Shown in pieces: positions 42,973-50,706 of a DNA stretch of 64,000 nt; within the stretch, counting starts at the first letter, position 1, and each line of letters opens with the position of its first letter. Under the pieces are notes generated by a model. It was given only the letters and a program-made list of their open reading frames with translations. It ran no database searches and was not told the origin of the DNA. The position numbers and the translations under genes are program-made. Origin of the DNA: Verrucomicrobiota bacterium. Its GTDB lineage: Bacteria > Verrucomicrobiota > Verrucomicrobiia > Opitutales > Opitutaceae. The DNA lies in assembly GCA_028293545.1 (NCBI GenBank), contig JAQGOP010000047.1, forward strand, positions 16,377 to 80,376. The letters are read 5' to 3'.

Positions 42973-43880
42973 TACCAACGCAGTGGCGCGCCGGGCGGAC
43001 GAATGTATTCCTGCGGATGGAGGATTTTCTTCGCCCACGGATTGACCCGTCCGAGCAGCTCCGGCGAGGCGTGATAACCCCAGCGCGTGCGGTTCCACGA
43101 TGAGCCATAACGGAAGACGCTGATCTTGCGCTCGCCCGGGTTCACGCGCTTGGCGGAACCGTGGCACGTTGCGTCGACAAACACGATCGCGTCACCGGCC
43201 TTCATGTGGACTTCCACCGCGCCCGCCACGCCGTCGACCGAGCCGCCCTTGCCTTCCATCCACTCTTCGCCGCGTTTCGGATTCAGGAATTCCGGGTGCA
43301 CGATATTCGATTTGTGCGAGCCCGGGATCACCATCGTCGCGCCGTCGCCGGGACCGATGTCGGTGAACGCGACGAGCACGTTGATCTGCGCGCAGTGGAA
43401 TCGTCCATTGTGATACCGGAACTGCATGCGCTTGCAGCGGTCGTGGCCGCCCGCATGCAGCGTGATCGCCTCGCCGGGGCCGCGGATCGTGTAGAAATTC
43501 TCGTCGATGAAGAGCGGGCCGTGGTGGTAATCGAACGTTTCCTGGCCGCCGATGAAGCGCAGCACGTAGTTGATGTAATTCGGATGATCGACCATCCGCT
43601 CGAACGTGCCGCCCAGTTCGTAGACCTGCTGGTAACTGATGCCGCGATGCTCGGGATGATCCTCACGCTGCACCCAGCCGTGCCAGCCGAGTCGCGGCAG
43701 CGAGCGCGGGATGGTGTCGATCCGTGCATTCGCGTCGGCCACTTCCTGCGGCGAAAGCACGCCGCGAAGGACAACAAAGCCGTTCAGGTCGAAAAGATAT
43801 TCGTCGAGCTCGCTGGGAATGCGGGCATTCGGCAGCTCGATCTTCGGGGGCGTCGCATGGTGGTCGTGAAAGCGTTCCAT
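42972..43880 (-). CDS. Phytanoyl-CoA dioxygenase (PhyH) family protein
   Basis: 302-residue member of the Fe(II)/2-oxoglutarate-dependent PhyH family, double-stranded beta-helix fold: YLFDLNGFVVLRGVLSPQEVADANARID at the N-terminus, DIGPGDGATMVIPGSHKSN, and VDATCHGSAKRVNPGERKISVFRYG with the distal His and the 2-oxoglutarate Arg. The usual HxD metal motif is not obvious; ITLHAGGHDRCK may take its place. Substrate unknown. Divergent from an AraC regulator gene at 44159, which probably controls it. Confidence 0.87.
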   Translation of the reverse strand: MERFHDHHATPPKIELPNARIPSELDEYLFDLNGFVVLRGVLSPQEVADANARIDTIPRSLPRLGWHGWVQREDHPEHRGISYQQVYELGGTFERMVDHPNYINYVLRFIGGQETFDYHHGPLFIDENFYTIRGPGEAITLHAGGHDRCKRMQFRYHNGRFHCAQINVLVAFTDIGPGDGATMVIPGSHKSNIVHPEFLNPKRGEEWMEGKGGSVDGVAGAVEVHMKAGDAIVFVDATCHGSAKRVNPGERKISVFRYGSSWNRTRWGYHASPELLGRVNPWAKKILHPQEYIRPPGAPLRW

Positions 43881-43970
43881 GGCCTCAGCTTAGTCGAACT
43901 ATTCAAAAATATCTTTCCGTTTAAGCCGGATTTATTCTTGGATGGTAACCTCGCCAGGGGCGTTTAGGAC

Positions 43971-44136
43971 GGTTGAACCACAAATGAACACGAATCAGCA
44001 GGAATTCGGGCTGGGAACTCGGCCGCGGAATTTGGATGCGGGCAACGAATTGAAACCGACTGCGCGCCCCGATTTGGCGGGGCCTGAGGCTGGATTTCGG
44101 ATGCGGTTTCATTCGAGTTCATTCGTGGTTCAACCG
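43971..44136. repeat. CACGAA-type inverted repeat element
   Basis: Arms 43971-43996 (CGGTTGAACCACAAATGAAC, then ACGAAT) and 44111-44136 are reverse complements over 26 bp with two mismatches. The 114-base centre shows no gene. It fills the space between the divergent PhyH and AraC genes, ending 22 bases before the AraC ATG. Same ACCACnAA/CACGAA theme as 7401-7531. Confidence 0.8.
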
Positions 44137-44158
44137 GTTTTTCGCCGCCGTGGTTAAG

Positions 44159-45001
44159 ATGAACAAACTTGCCCCCACGGCCCGGCATGAGGACGCCTTG
44201 GGTTTTCGGATCTGGCGGCAAAGCCACTCGGGCGAAATGGACCGGCCTCACACGCACCCCGACATCGAGGTCAATTTCCTGTTCGACGGCGGATTTTCCT
44301 ACCTGCACGGCGGCGCGGTGGTGCCGATTCACGCCGGGCGCTTCACCGTCCTCTGGGGTGGCGTGCCGCACCAAACCCTCGGGCCGGGCATCGTGAGCGA
44401 AGGAATCTGGATCACCGTCCCGCTGGCTTGGTTTCTTCAATGGCGGCTGCCCAATGGGCTTCATGACCGGCTGCTTGCCGGCGAAGTTGTTTCCTCGCCG
44501 CCTTACGACGCCGATTTCGCGATGCTGGAACGCTGGCTCGCGGACGCAGACAGCGGCGACAGCGGTCGACGGCGCGTGCTCCAGTTGGAAATGGAGGCGC
44601 GGTTTCATCGCCTGGCCCTGGGCATGCCGAGGAGTCGCGGGCGTTCCGCGGCGGATGTCGTCGGCACCGGGCAGATGACACGCATCACGCGCTTCATCGC
44701 GCAGCATTACCGTGAACCGCTGAGCGTGCAGGCAATTGCGACCCACGCGGGGCTGCACCCGAAATATTTGATGCGCGTGTTCAAGAAATTATGCGGGGTC
44801 AGCGTGTGGGAATATCTGACGCGGCTGCGTGTTTCGCATGCCCAACGGCTCCTGATCACGAGCGATATGAAGGTCCTCGACGTCGCGATGGAGAGCGGAT
44901 TTTCGTCCGTGGCCCCGTTTTATGCCGCCTTCGCCGCCCACACGCGCGGCATCCGTCCCCTGCACTATCGCCGACAGCACCAACTCGCCGGGTCCCCCTG
45001 A
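44159..45001 (+). CDS. AraC family transcriptional regulator
   Basis: 280-residue regulator with an N-terminal cupin sensor domain (DRPHTHPDIEVNFLFDGGFSYLHGGAVVPIHAGRFTVLWGGVPHQTL) and a C-terminal double helix-turn-helix (LSVQAIATHAGLHPKYLMRVFKKLCGVSVWEYLTRLRVSHAQRLL, LDVAMESGFSSVAPFYAAFAAHTRGIRPLHY). Probably senses a small metabolite and controls the divergent PhyH gene and the downstream esterase gene. The ATG at 44159 fits the domain; a GTG three codons earlier also occurs. Confidence 0.93.
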   Translation: MNKLAPTARHEDALGFRIWRQSHSGEMDRPHTHPDIEVNFLFDGGFSYLHGGAVVPIHAGRFTVLWGGVPHQTLGPGIVSEGIWITVPLAWFLQWRLPNGLHDRLLAGEVVSSPPYDADFAMLERWLADADSGDSGRRRVLQLEMEARFHRLALGMPRSRGRSAADVVGTGQMTRITRFIAQHYREPLSVQAIATHAGLHPKYLMRVFKKLCGVSVWEYLTRLRVSHAQRLLITSDMKVLDVAMESGFSSVAPFYAAFAAHTRGIRPLHYRRQHQLAGSP

Positions 45002-45008
45002 TCGCATC

Positions 45009-45914
45009 ATGCCCCGCCGTCGCTCCCCTTTGCTTGCCCGGGTTTCCAAGCTATTCAAAAAACGGCCCGGCGGCACGGTTGAGCGCACGGTCATGGTCGA
45101 TGCGCCGCAGCTCGGCGGGCAGCGCGCGCTCACGGTTTATCTTCCGCCGGATTACGAGGACACCCCGCGACGCTCCTGGCCGCTGGTCATCGCGCATGAT
45201 GGCCAGGAAATGGCTGCCTGGAAACTTTCCCAAGCGCTCGCGCATCACCACGCCCAGGGTGGCGACACGCCGATTGTCGCCGCGTTATCCGCCGGCAATC
45301 GCCGCTTGGACGACTACGGCACCGCAGGAGTGCCCAATACCCATGGCCAAGGCGGACAGGCGGCGGCCTTCCAATTGTTCGTCACGGACACCGTGCTGCC
45401 CCGCCTGCGGCGTCGCTATCGGCTGCGGAATGAAGCGGCGGCGACTGCCGTGATCGGCGCATCGCTCGGCGGATTGTCCGCGTTCGACCTCGCGTGGCGG
45501 CACCCCCACGCATGCGGAATCGCGGGAGTTTTTTCGGGATCATTTTGGTGGCGCACCGATGATTCCAACGTTGCGAGCCAGCAGGCGTCGCGCGTCGCGC
45601 ATCGCCGCGTGCGCGAAACCGCGGCAGCGCCGGCGCTGCGATTGTGGTTCGAGGCCGGCACACGCGACGAGCAGGCCGACCGCGATGGCAATGGCGTGAT
45701 CGATGCGATCCAGGACACCACTGAGCTGGTCGATGAATTGGCGGCGAAGGGATTTCGCCGCGGAAAGGATGTGGTCTATTTCGAGGTCCGCGACGGCGAA
45801 CACAACCCCGCCACCTGGGCGCGAGCGCTCCCGCATTTTCTCGCCTGGGCGTTTCCCAAAAAAACCGATCCAAAAACCGCCAATCCGGATTTAACCGCGG
45901 ATGGGCGCGGTTAA
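45009..45914 (+). CDS. Esterase-family alpha/beta hydrolase (Fes/esterase D-like)
   Basis: 301-residue hydrolase of the putative esterase family (PF00756 type). TVMVDAPQLGGQRALTVYLPPDYEDTP, the nucleophile in VIGASLGGLSAFDLAWRHP, the acid near FEAGTRDEQADRDGNGV, and His in VRDGEHNPATWARAL. The basic N-terminus (MPRRRSPLLARVSKLFKKRPGG) is not a signal peptide. Starts 7 bases after the AraC gene, so cotranscribed. Natural ester unknown; siderophore esters and acetylated sugars are family substrates. Confidence 0.87.
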   Translation: MPRRRSPLLARVSKLFKKRPGGTVERTVMVDAPQLGGQRALTVYLPPDYEDTPRRSWPLVIAHDGQEMAAWKLSQALAHHHAQGGDTPIVAALSAGNRRLDDYGTAGVPNTHGQGGQAAAFQLFVTDTVLPRLRRRYRLRNEAAATAVIGASLGGLSAFDLAWRHPHACGIAGVFSGSFWWRTDDSNVASQQASRVAHRRVRETAAAPALRLWFEAGTRDEQADRDGNGVIDAIQDTTELVDELAAKGFRRGKDVVYFEVRDGEHNPATWARALPHFLAWAFPKKTDPKTANPDLTADGRG

Positions 45915-45960
45915 AAAGCCTTGAGGTTTGATTTCCGCGTCCGTCGATTGGTTTTCTTCC

Positions 45961-47142
45961 GTGAAAAAACCTGACCTTCTCATCGGCGTGATCGGCTCCG
46001 GCGGCCGCGGCACCATTCTTGGCCAACTCTCGCACCGACCCGGGCGTGGGTCGCGAGTCGTGGCGTGTTGTGACGTGAGCCCGTCGACGCTCGAGCGCAA
46101 CCGGGCGGATTATGGCGCGGATATTTTCACCACCTCCGAGTTTCGCGAACTCCTGGAGCGCGATCTCGACGCCGTGATCATCGCGACGCCTGATTTCCTC
46201 CACGAGGACCAAGCCGTCGCGACCTTGGAAAAAGGGCTCGCCCTCTACCTGGAGAAACCGATGGCCCTCACGCTCGAAGGCTGCGACCGCATTCTCCGCG
46301 CGGCCGCCAAGAGCCGGGCCCGGCTGTACGTCGGCCACAACATGCGCCACATGCCGTTCGTGAAAAAAATGAAGGCGCTGATCGACGACGGCGCGATCGG
46401 CGAGGTCAAGGCGTGCTGGGTGCGTCACTTCGTCGGCCACGGCGGGGATTTTTATTTCCGCGACTGGCACGCCGAGCGTCGCTACACGACCAGCCTGCTC
46501 CTCCAGAAAGCCGCGCACGACATCGACGTGGTGCATTGGTTCTGTGGCGGCTACAGCCGCCTGGTGAACGCGCTGGGCGGGCTAACGCTTTTCGGTGACG
46601 TGCCCGGACGCCTTCCTCCGGAAAAAGGGCCGCATCGGCTCCGGCCCGACGACATGCGCCTCAATTTGTTTCCACCGATGCGGGCTCGGAAATTGAATCA
46701 CCGGATCGACGTCGAGGATCTCAGCACCGTCCAGATGCGTTTGGACAACGGCGTCTTCGCGACCTACGCGCAGTGCATGTACACGCCGGACTACTGGCGA
46801 AACTACACGGTGATTGGCACCGAAGGTCGCATCGAAAACTTCGGCAACGGCGAACCCGGCACGCATGTGCGCATCTGGAACCGGCGCACAAACTACAAGG
46901 CCCAGGGCGACGCCGCGTACAAGATCCCGGTGGGTCGCGGCACGCATGGCGGCGCCGATCCGATGATCATGGCGGAGTTCCTGCGCTTCGCGACCGACGG
47001 CGGCAAGACGGCAACCTCGCCGCTCGCGGCGAGAGAGAGCGTCGCAACCGGCTGCCAAGCCACCGCCTCCCTGCGCGCGAACGGCGTCCCGCTCAAAGTC
47101 CCGCCACCCTCCGCCGCAATTCGAAAATATTTCGGGGCGTGA
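45961..47142 (+). CDS. Gfo/Idh/MocA family oxidoreductase
   Basis: 393-residue NAD(P)-dependent dehydrogenase: Rossmann motif LIGVIGSGGRGTILGQL, AVIIATPDFLHEDQAVATLEKGLALYLEKPMAL with the catalytic EKP Lys, then GHNMRHMPFVKKMKALIDDGAIGEVKACWVRHF and HDIDVVHWF in the C-terminal alpha/beta domain. Acts on sugars, inositols or their derivatives. GTG at 45961 preferred; a TTG at 45928 is possible. Downstream of the AraC and esterase genes, so possibly in that regulon. No Tat signal. Confidence 0.91.
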   Translation: MKKPDLLIGVIGSGGRGTILGQLSHRPGRGSRVVACCDVSPSTLERNRADYGADIFTTSEFRELLERDLDAVIIATPDFLHEDQAVATLEKGLALYLEKPMALTLEGCDRILRAAAKSRARLYVGHNMRHMPFVKKMKALIDDGAIGEVKACWVRHFVGHGGDFYFRDWHAERRYTTSLLLQKAAHDIDVVHWFCGGYSRLVNALGGLTLFGDVPGRLPPEKGPHRLRPDDMRLNLFPPMRARKLNHRIDVEDLSTVQMRLDNGVFATYAQCMYTPDYWRNYTVIGTEGRIENFGNGEPGTHVRIWNRRTNYKAQGDAAYKIPVGRGTHGGADPMIMAEFLRFATDGGKTATSPLAARESVATGCQATASLRANGVPLKVPPPSAAIRKYFGA

Positions 47143-47193
47143 ATCGCCAGGCCGGCCAATCTTCGCAGAAGCCCAATCCCAAGCGCCGGAGGG

Positions 47194-47306
47194 TTGGCCG
47201 CAAAAAAGCGCAAGTTGCCGGGGCTCCGTATCAAAACTTCTGCGCGCCTATAGGCGCTCCCAAATCTTCTTCGCAGCCCCGGCAACTTGCGCTTTTTTGC
47301 GGCCAA
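47194..47306. repeat. Perfect 32-bp inverted repeat with internal palindrome
   Basis: Left arm 47194-47225 (starting TTGGCCGCAAAAAAGCGCAA, ending GTTGCCGGGGCT) and right arm 47275-47306 are exact reverse complements over 32 bases. The 49-base loop contains the perfect 14-mer palindrome GCGCCTATAGGCGC (47244-47257). Located between the convergent oxidoreductase and CAP genes. Could be a bidirectional terminator, a MITE, or a cruciform-forming site. Confidence 0.9.
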
Positions 47307-47331
47307 TCACTCGGGCGGTTGGAGATGGCGG

Positions 47332-47919
47332 CTACAGGTTCAACTCGGGCGGCAGGATCTTTGAGAACACCTGCGCACCGAAAACATATTCGATGTGCCC
47401 GAAGCCGGGCGCCAGGCGCGCGGCGCAGCCGACGTGGGTGAATTCGCGATTAAGCAGGTTCGCGCGATGCCCGGGCGAGTTCATCCAGGCTTCGACGAGC
47501 GAAGCGGCAATGCTTGAACAATCCGCGGGCTGGCCGTCACGAAGCGCCGGCTGCGAAGCGACGTTCTCCGCCACCGCCGCTGGTTTCAACCCGCGCCGCT
47601 GCACGCGATCCACCACGGTGCGCTGCCGGTAAAACCCGCTTTCGTGCACCGCGTGCAGCGTGAGTGCCATGTACGTGGCCTGGTCATCGGCGGCCGCGGC
47701 CAATTCCGGCAACGGACGCAGGGGCTGGCAGCCGTGCGCCCGTCGCACCCGATTCGTTTCGAGGAAAAGTGCGGCGGAGAGTCTGGCCGGAGTAATTTCC
47801 GTCGGGTTCACGACCGAAACCAACGCGGGTCGCCCGGGGCCGGCGACATCGGCGACCGAGGTGCTGCCCGCGGCGAAGGGTGCGGCGAACAGCAGGAGCA
47901 CACCTGCGATCGGCTTCAT
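47332..47919 (-). CDS. CAP domain (SCP/PR1-like) exported protein
   Basis: 195 residues: signal peptide (about 1-22), then a CAP superfamily domain with LETNRVRRAHGCQPLRPLPELAAAADDQATYMA, VAENVAS, SLVEAWMNSPGHRANLLNREFTHVGCAARLAPGF. The pattern (N..R...G, ENV, W..S.GHR.NLL) is typical of YkwD-like bacterial CAP proteins. Extracytoplasmic; function unknown, perhaps sterol, lipid or peptide binding. Divergent from the kinase-like gene at 48008. Confidence 0.92.
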   Translation of the reverse strand: MKPIAGVLLLFAAPFAAGSTSVADVAGPGRPALVSVVNPTEITPARLSAALFLETNRVRRAHGCQPLRPLPELAAAADDQATYMALTLHAVHESGFYRQRTVVDRVQRRGLKPAAVAENVASQPALRDGQPADCSSIAASLVEAWMNSPGHRANLLNREFTHVGCAARLAPGFGHIEYVFGAQVFSKILPPELNL

Positions 47920-48007
47920 CGCGTCACTCTGTTGTGCTTTGAAAAAAAGCCAAGCCGCCCGGAAAAGGTCGGCTCGCCAACCCGGATTTCCGACCTACGT
48001 TGGGCGC

Positions 48008-49093
48008 ATGCCCGAGGTCGACGCCAACGTTCCCCCGACCGCGAAAAAGCCGCCGTTCCCAATTGCGGGCGGGCTCCGCAACTACCTCGCCCGCTACAAG
48101 CGCGAACGCGAGCTGCCGGTGACTTATGAGCGCATGCGCGATTTCCACGAAGCAATCCCGCTCACCGACGAGAAAGGAAAGCCCACGCTTTGGGACAGCG
48201 TAATCTATCGCGCGGACGAGATGGGCGACTTGTACGAGGGGCTGAAGCGCATCTACGGCCTGCTCAAGGTCGACGGCGATTTTTCGGTGGTGGAGCACTT
48301 GTACATCGACCGCGTCGATTTCTGCAGCTTCGGCAATTCGACGCCGTTTCGAATCCGCGTCGTCAACGCCTACAACGACAACCAAGACTACTTTTACCTC
48401 AAGAAAGCCGACGCTTCGCGCGCCTATGGCCTGGAGCTCGAGCATCTGCTCTCGCCCAACCGCCTGAACTTCCTCACGCACGGCACCACCCTGGTTGAGG
48501 AACACATCGCAGGCATCCCGGGCGACGTCTTCATCGAGAAATGGCTGCCCGACCGCGATCTCAGCCCGGTGCGCGTGGCCAAGGAGATGGTGAAATTCAA
48601 CGAACGCTGCTTCGTGCGCCTGCTCGGCGACATGCGTTCATACAACTATGTCGTGGTGGTGACGCCCGATTTCGAAGGCGCGCAGGTGCGCATTCGCGCG
48701 ATGGATTTCGACCAGCAGTCGTACAACGGGCGGAAAAAATTCTATCTGCCGCAGTTCTTCAAGGAAAACGCGGAGGTGGTGCTTTACTGCACGAAGCACC
48801 TGCATTCAAAGACGGCGCGCCAGTATCAGCGCGAGGAACAGACGCTGATGCTGCAACGCGCCGACCTTGCCAGCATGCGGCTGGGCGTGCTGCTCGAGGC
48901 GATGGCGAAGGACCCGATCGCTCCCCTGGAGAAAGTGCACGAGCTGCGCGCGAGCCTGGCGGATCATTACCAGCGCGACGAATATCGCCGCTGCGAATCA
49001 ATGGGTGAACTCGTGCGCGAAAACCTTGAATCGATCCGCCGCGCGGTCGGGCAGTCGTCGCGCGCGGAGAAACTCGGCGAATATATTTTTTGA
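48008..49093 (+). CDS. Conserved hypothetical protein with protein-kinase-like motifs
   Basis: 361 residues, not assigned to a family by me. The middle reads like a protein-kinase-like (APH/PKL) fold: a beta3-lysine candidate in YFYLKKADASRAYGLELEHLL (K132/K133, helix-C Glu143 or 145), a hinge LVEEHIAGIPGD (162-173), a catalytic loop LLGDMRSYNYVV (Asp208 and Asn213, spaced as in HGDxxxxN) and a metal loop RAMDFDQQSY (Asp233). Helical C-terminal third. No signal peptide. ATG at 48008. The kinase call is an inference from motif order and spacing; the His before Asp208 is replaced by Leu-Gly. Confidence 0.7.
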   Translation: MPEVDANVPPTAKKPPFPIAGGLRNYLARYKRERELPVTYERMRDFHEAIPLTDEKGKPTLWDSVIYRADEMGDLYEGLKRIYGLLKVDGDFSVVEHLYIDRVDFCSFGNSTPFRIRVVNAYNDNQDYFYLKKADASRAYGLELEHLLSPNRLNFLTHGTTLVEEHIAGIPGDVFIEKWLPDRDLSPVRVAKEMVKFNERCFVRLLGDMRSYNYVVVVTPDFEGAQVRIRAMDFDQQSYNGRKKFYLPQFFKENAEVVLYCTKHLHSKTARQYQREEQTLMLQRADLASMRLGVLLEAMAKDPIAPLEKVHELRASLADHYQRDEYRRCESMGELVRENLESIRRAVGQSSRAEKLGEYIF

Positions 49094-49248
49094 AACGCGC
49101 GCGCGCTGATCAAAGCGCGCGATTTATTCCGCGCTCATTTGTATTGCGCCGTTGCGCAGTGCACGCGAACTTCACACTGCACCGGACGCGCGTCACCGAA
49201 ACTTGGTTCGATCGGTCCGGCACTAACCAAAAAAAGGAAACCCACAGC

Positions 49249-49296
49249 ATGGCTAAAAAAGCAGCTAAGAAGAAACCGGCGAAAAAGAAGAAGTAA
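49249..49296 (+). CDS. 15-residue lysine-rich microprotein gene
   Basis: ATG at 49249 encodes MAKKAAKKKPAKKKK and stops at TAA. AAGGA at 49234-49238 lies 10 bases upstream, one of the better ribosome-binding sites in the window, and a textbook terminator follows at 49320-49354, so this looks like a complete mini transcription unit. The peptide is ten lysines in 15 residues, like the tail of histone H1-like proteins; nucleic-acid binding is the natural guess. It could also be a leader peptide or decayed tail of a longer gene, but the frame upstream shows no similarity to anything. Confidence 0.6.
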   Translation: MAKKAAKKKPAKKKK

Positions 49297-49319
49297 CTCT
49301 CTTCCTCGTCAAAAATCAT

Positions 49320-49354
49320 GAGCCGCTCCTGTTTTTGGGGCGGCTCTTTTTTTT
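49320..49354 (+). terminator. Strong intrinsic terminator after the microgene
   Basis: GAGCCGCTCC and GGGGCGGCTC pair over 10 positions (one G-U) with a 7-base loop, followed by eight T. Confidence 0.92.
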
Positions 49355-49360
49355 GGGTGA

Positions 49361-49377
49361 AGCGCGTTGTCCCCATC
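49361..49377. repeat. GCGCGTTGTCCCC repeat motif
   Basis: AGCGCGTTGTCCCCATC, related to the motifs at 27199, 40421, 52364 and 52452. Directly follows the terminator of the microgene. Confidence 0.5.
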
Positions 49378-49412
49378 TCATTGTTCGGCGCCGCCGGCGA
49401 CTAGGCGCGTTC

Positions 49413-49874
49413 CTACTCGATCCGTCCCTCGTCGAAATCAATCAGGTCGGGCACCGACCTGATCTGGCCCACGCGATCGGCGCAGCCCATCGCGGCCAGC
49501 GCTTCCTTCATGAATTCCTGGCCGGCCGGCGTCAGGCCTTTCTGCACGAGGTCGCGGTTCCATTGGTGCACCCGGAGGTCCGAGGGGAGCAGCGCGCGCA
49601 ATTTTTCCTCCACCTCGGCATCCGTCGCCGATTCGAACACGATCTTTTCCACCGCGGCGGGGTCGATGCCAAGATGCAGGCAGAGAAACCGGTCGAGACC
49701 GCGCTTGAAGTTCTTGGCGTAGCTCGCCGGCAGCGCGCCGTGCGCCTTCACATAGCGGCACTTCGCCAGGAACCGCGGCAAATACAACAGGCCCGTCGCC
49801 GGATGCGGCATGTAAGGTGACGGCAGGCTCGTAAGGACTTCGCCGGTGGAACCGGGAATTGGCTTGGAAGGCAT
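49413..49874 (-). CDS. DUF5069 protein, second paralogue
   Basis: 153 residues from the ATG at 49874. LTSLPSPYMPHPATGLLYLPRFLAKCRYVKAHGALPASYAKNFKRGLDRFLCLHLGI aligns with the DUF5069 protein at 23787 (SPYIKVGRLVYFGRMLDKIRLHA), and both end in an (L/I)DFDEGR motif. Similarity is low overall, so the duplication is old. Function unknown. Confidence 0.82.
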   Translation of the reverse strand: MPSKPIPGSTGEVLTSLPSPYMPHPATGLLYLPRFLAKCRYVKAHGALPASYAKNFKRGLDRFLCLHLGIDPAAVEKIVFESATDAEVEEKLRALLPSDLRVHQWNRDLVQKGLTPAGQEFMKEALAAMGCADRVGQIRSVPDLIDFDEGRIE

Positions 49875-49942
49875 CAGGCAGGAGAAAGCCGAACGCGGGA
49901 AAGCTGAAGGCTGAAAACGTGGCCATGGCTTCCGACCGGCTC

Positions 49943-50056
49943 GAACGTAGCGCAGGCGGCCTGCCTGCTTCGGGCAAGTAGTCGATGAACTCCAGTTCTT
50001 GAGGACGGGGTCGAGCACAGACGGGGCGAAGCAGGCAGGATGCCTGCGCTACGTTC
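49943..50056. repeat. REP-like inverted repeat, GTAGCGCAGGC family
   Basis: 30-bp inverted arms 49943-49972 (GAACGTAGCGCAGGCGGCCT, then GCCTGCTTCG) and 50027-50056 differ at two positions. The centre of 54 bases has no gene. Core identical to the arms at 10635-10769. Confidence 0.85.
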
Positions 50057-50085
50057 GGACGAACCAGAACCGAGCGCCACGCCGA

Positions 50086-50595
50086 CTACGCCACCGATCG
50101 CTCGAACGAAGGTTGCTCGGCGTTTTTCGGCTCCCCCGCCGGAATCGTGCGGCTGCGGTAAACATCGTAATCAGGCACGAGGCGCAGGTAACGCTTGTCC
50201 ATCAGCGGCGACGAAATCATGAAATCCGCGGAGGCGCGGTCGCAGGCGATCGGGATGTTCCAGACCACCGCCATGCGCAGCAGCGCCTTCACATCCGGAT
50301 CGTGCGGCTGCGGCTCAAGCGGATCCCAGAAGAAGATGAGGAAATCGATGTCCCCATCGACGATCTTCGCGCCGATCTGCTGGTCGCCGCCCAGCGGGCC
50401 GCTCTGGAGCTTGGTGATCGGGAATTCGAGCTCGTCCTCGAGCATCTGGCCGGTGGTGCCGGTGGCGTAGACCTTGTGGTGTGCGAGGAGATCGCGATTG
50501 AATTTCGCCCACTCGATCAGGTCGCGCTTCTTGTGGTCGTGCGCCACGAGCGCGATCTTCTTGTTCAGTTCCATCACAATTTTCTTGTAGGCCAT
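50086..50595 (-). CDS. mgsA: Methylglyoxal synthase
   Basis: Converts dihydroxyacetone phosphate to methylglyoxal, a bypass of lower glycolysis under phosphate limitation or sugar stress. 169 residues: [36 protein letters not shown] (catalytic Asp71), [41 protein letters not shown], all as in MgsA. The C-terminus is about 20 residues longer than in E. coli. The ATG at 50574 ([13 protein letters not shown]) is an equally good start by comparison with E. coli. Confidence 0.96.
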   Translation of the reverse strand: MAYKKIVMELNKKIALVAHDHKKRDLIEWAKFNRDLLAHHKVYATGTTGQMLEDELEFPITKLQSGPLGGDQQIGAKIVDGDIDFLIFFWDPLEPQPHDPDVKALLRMAVVWNIPIACDRASADFMISSPLMDKRYLRLVPDYDVYRSRTIPAGEPKNAEQPSFERSVA

Positions 50596-50706
50596 AGCCT
50601 GCCATTCAGCAGGTGCCGTTCCGGTTCGACGAGCGGTTTGAAGTTACGTTGTGGTGCCGGCAATCCCGCGATTGACAACGCCTGCGACGCGCACGATTCA
50701 GGCCGG

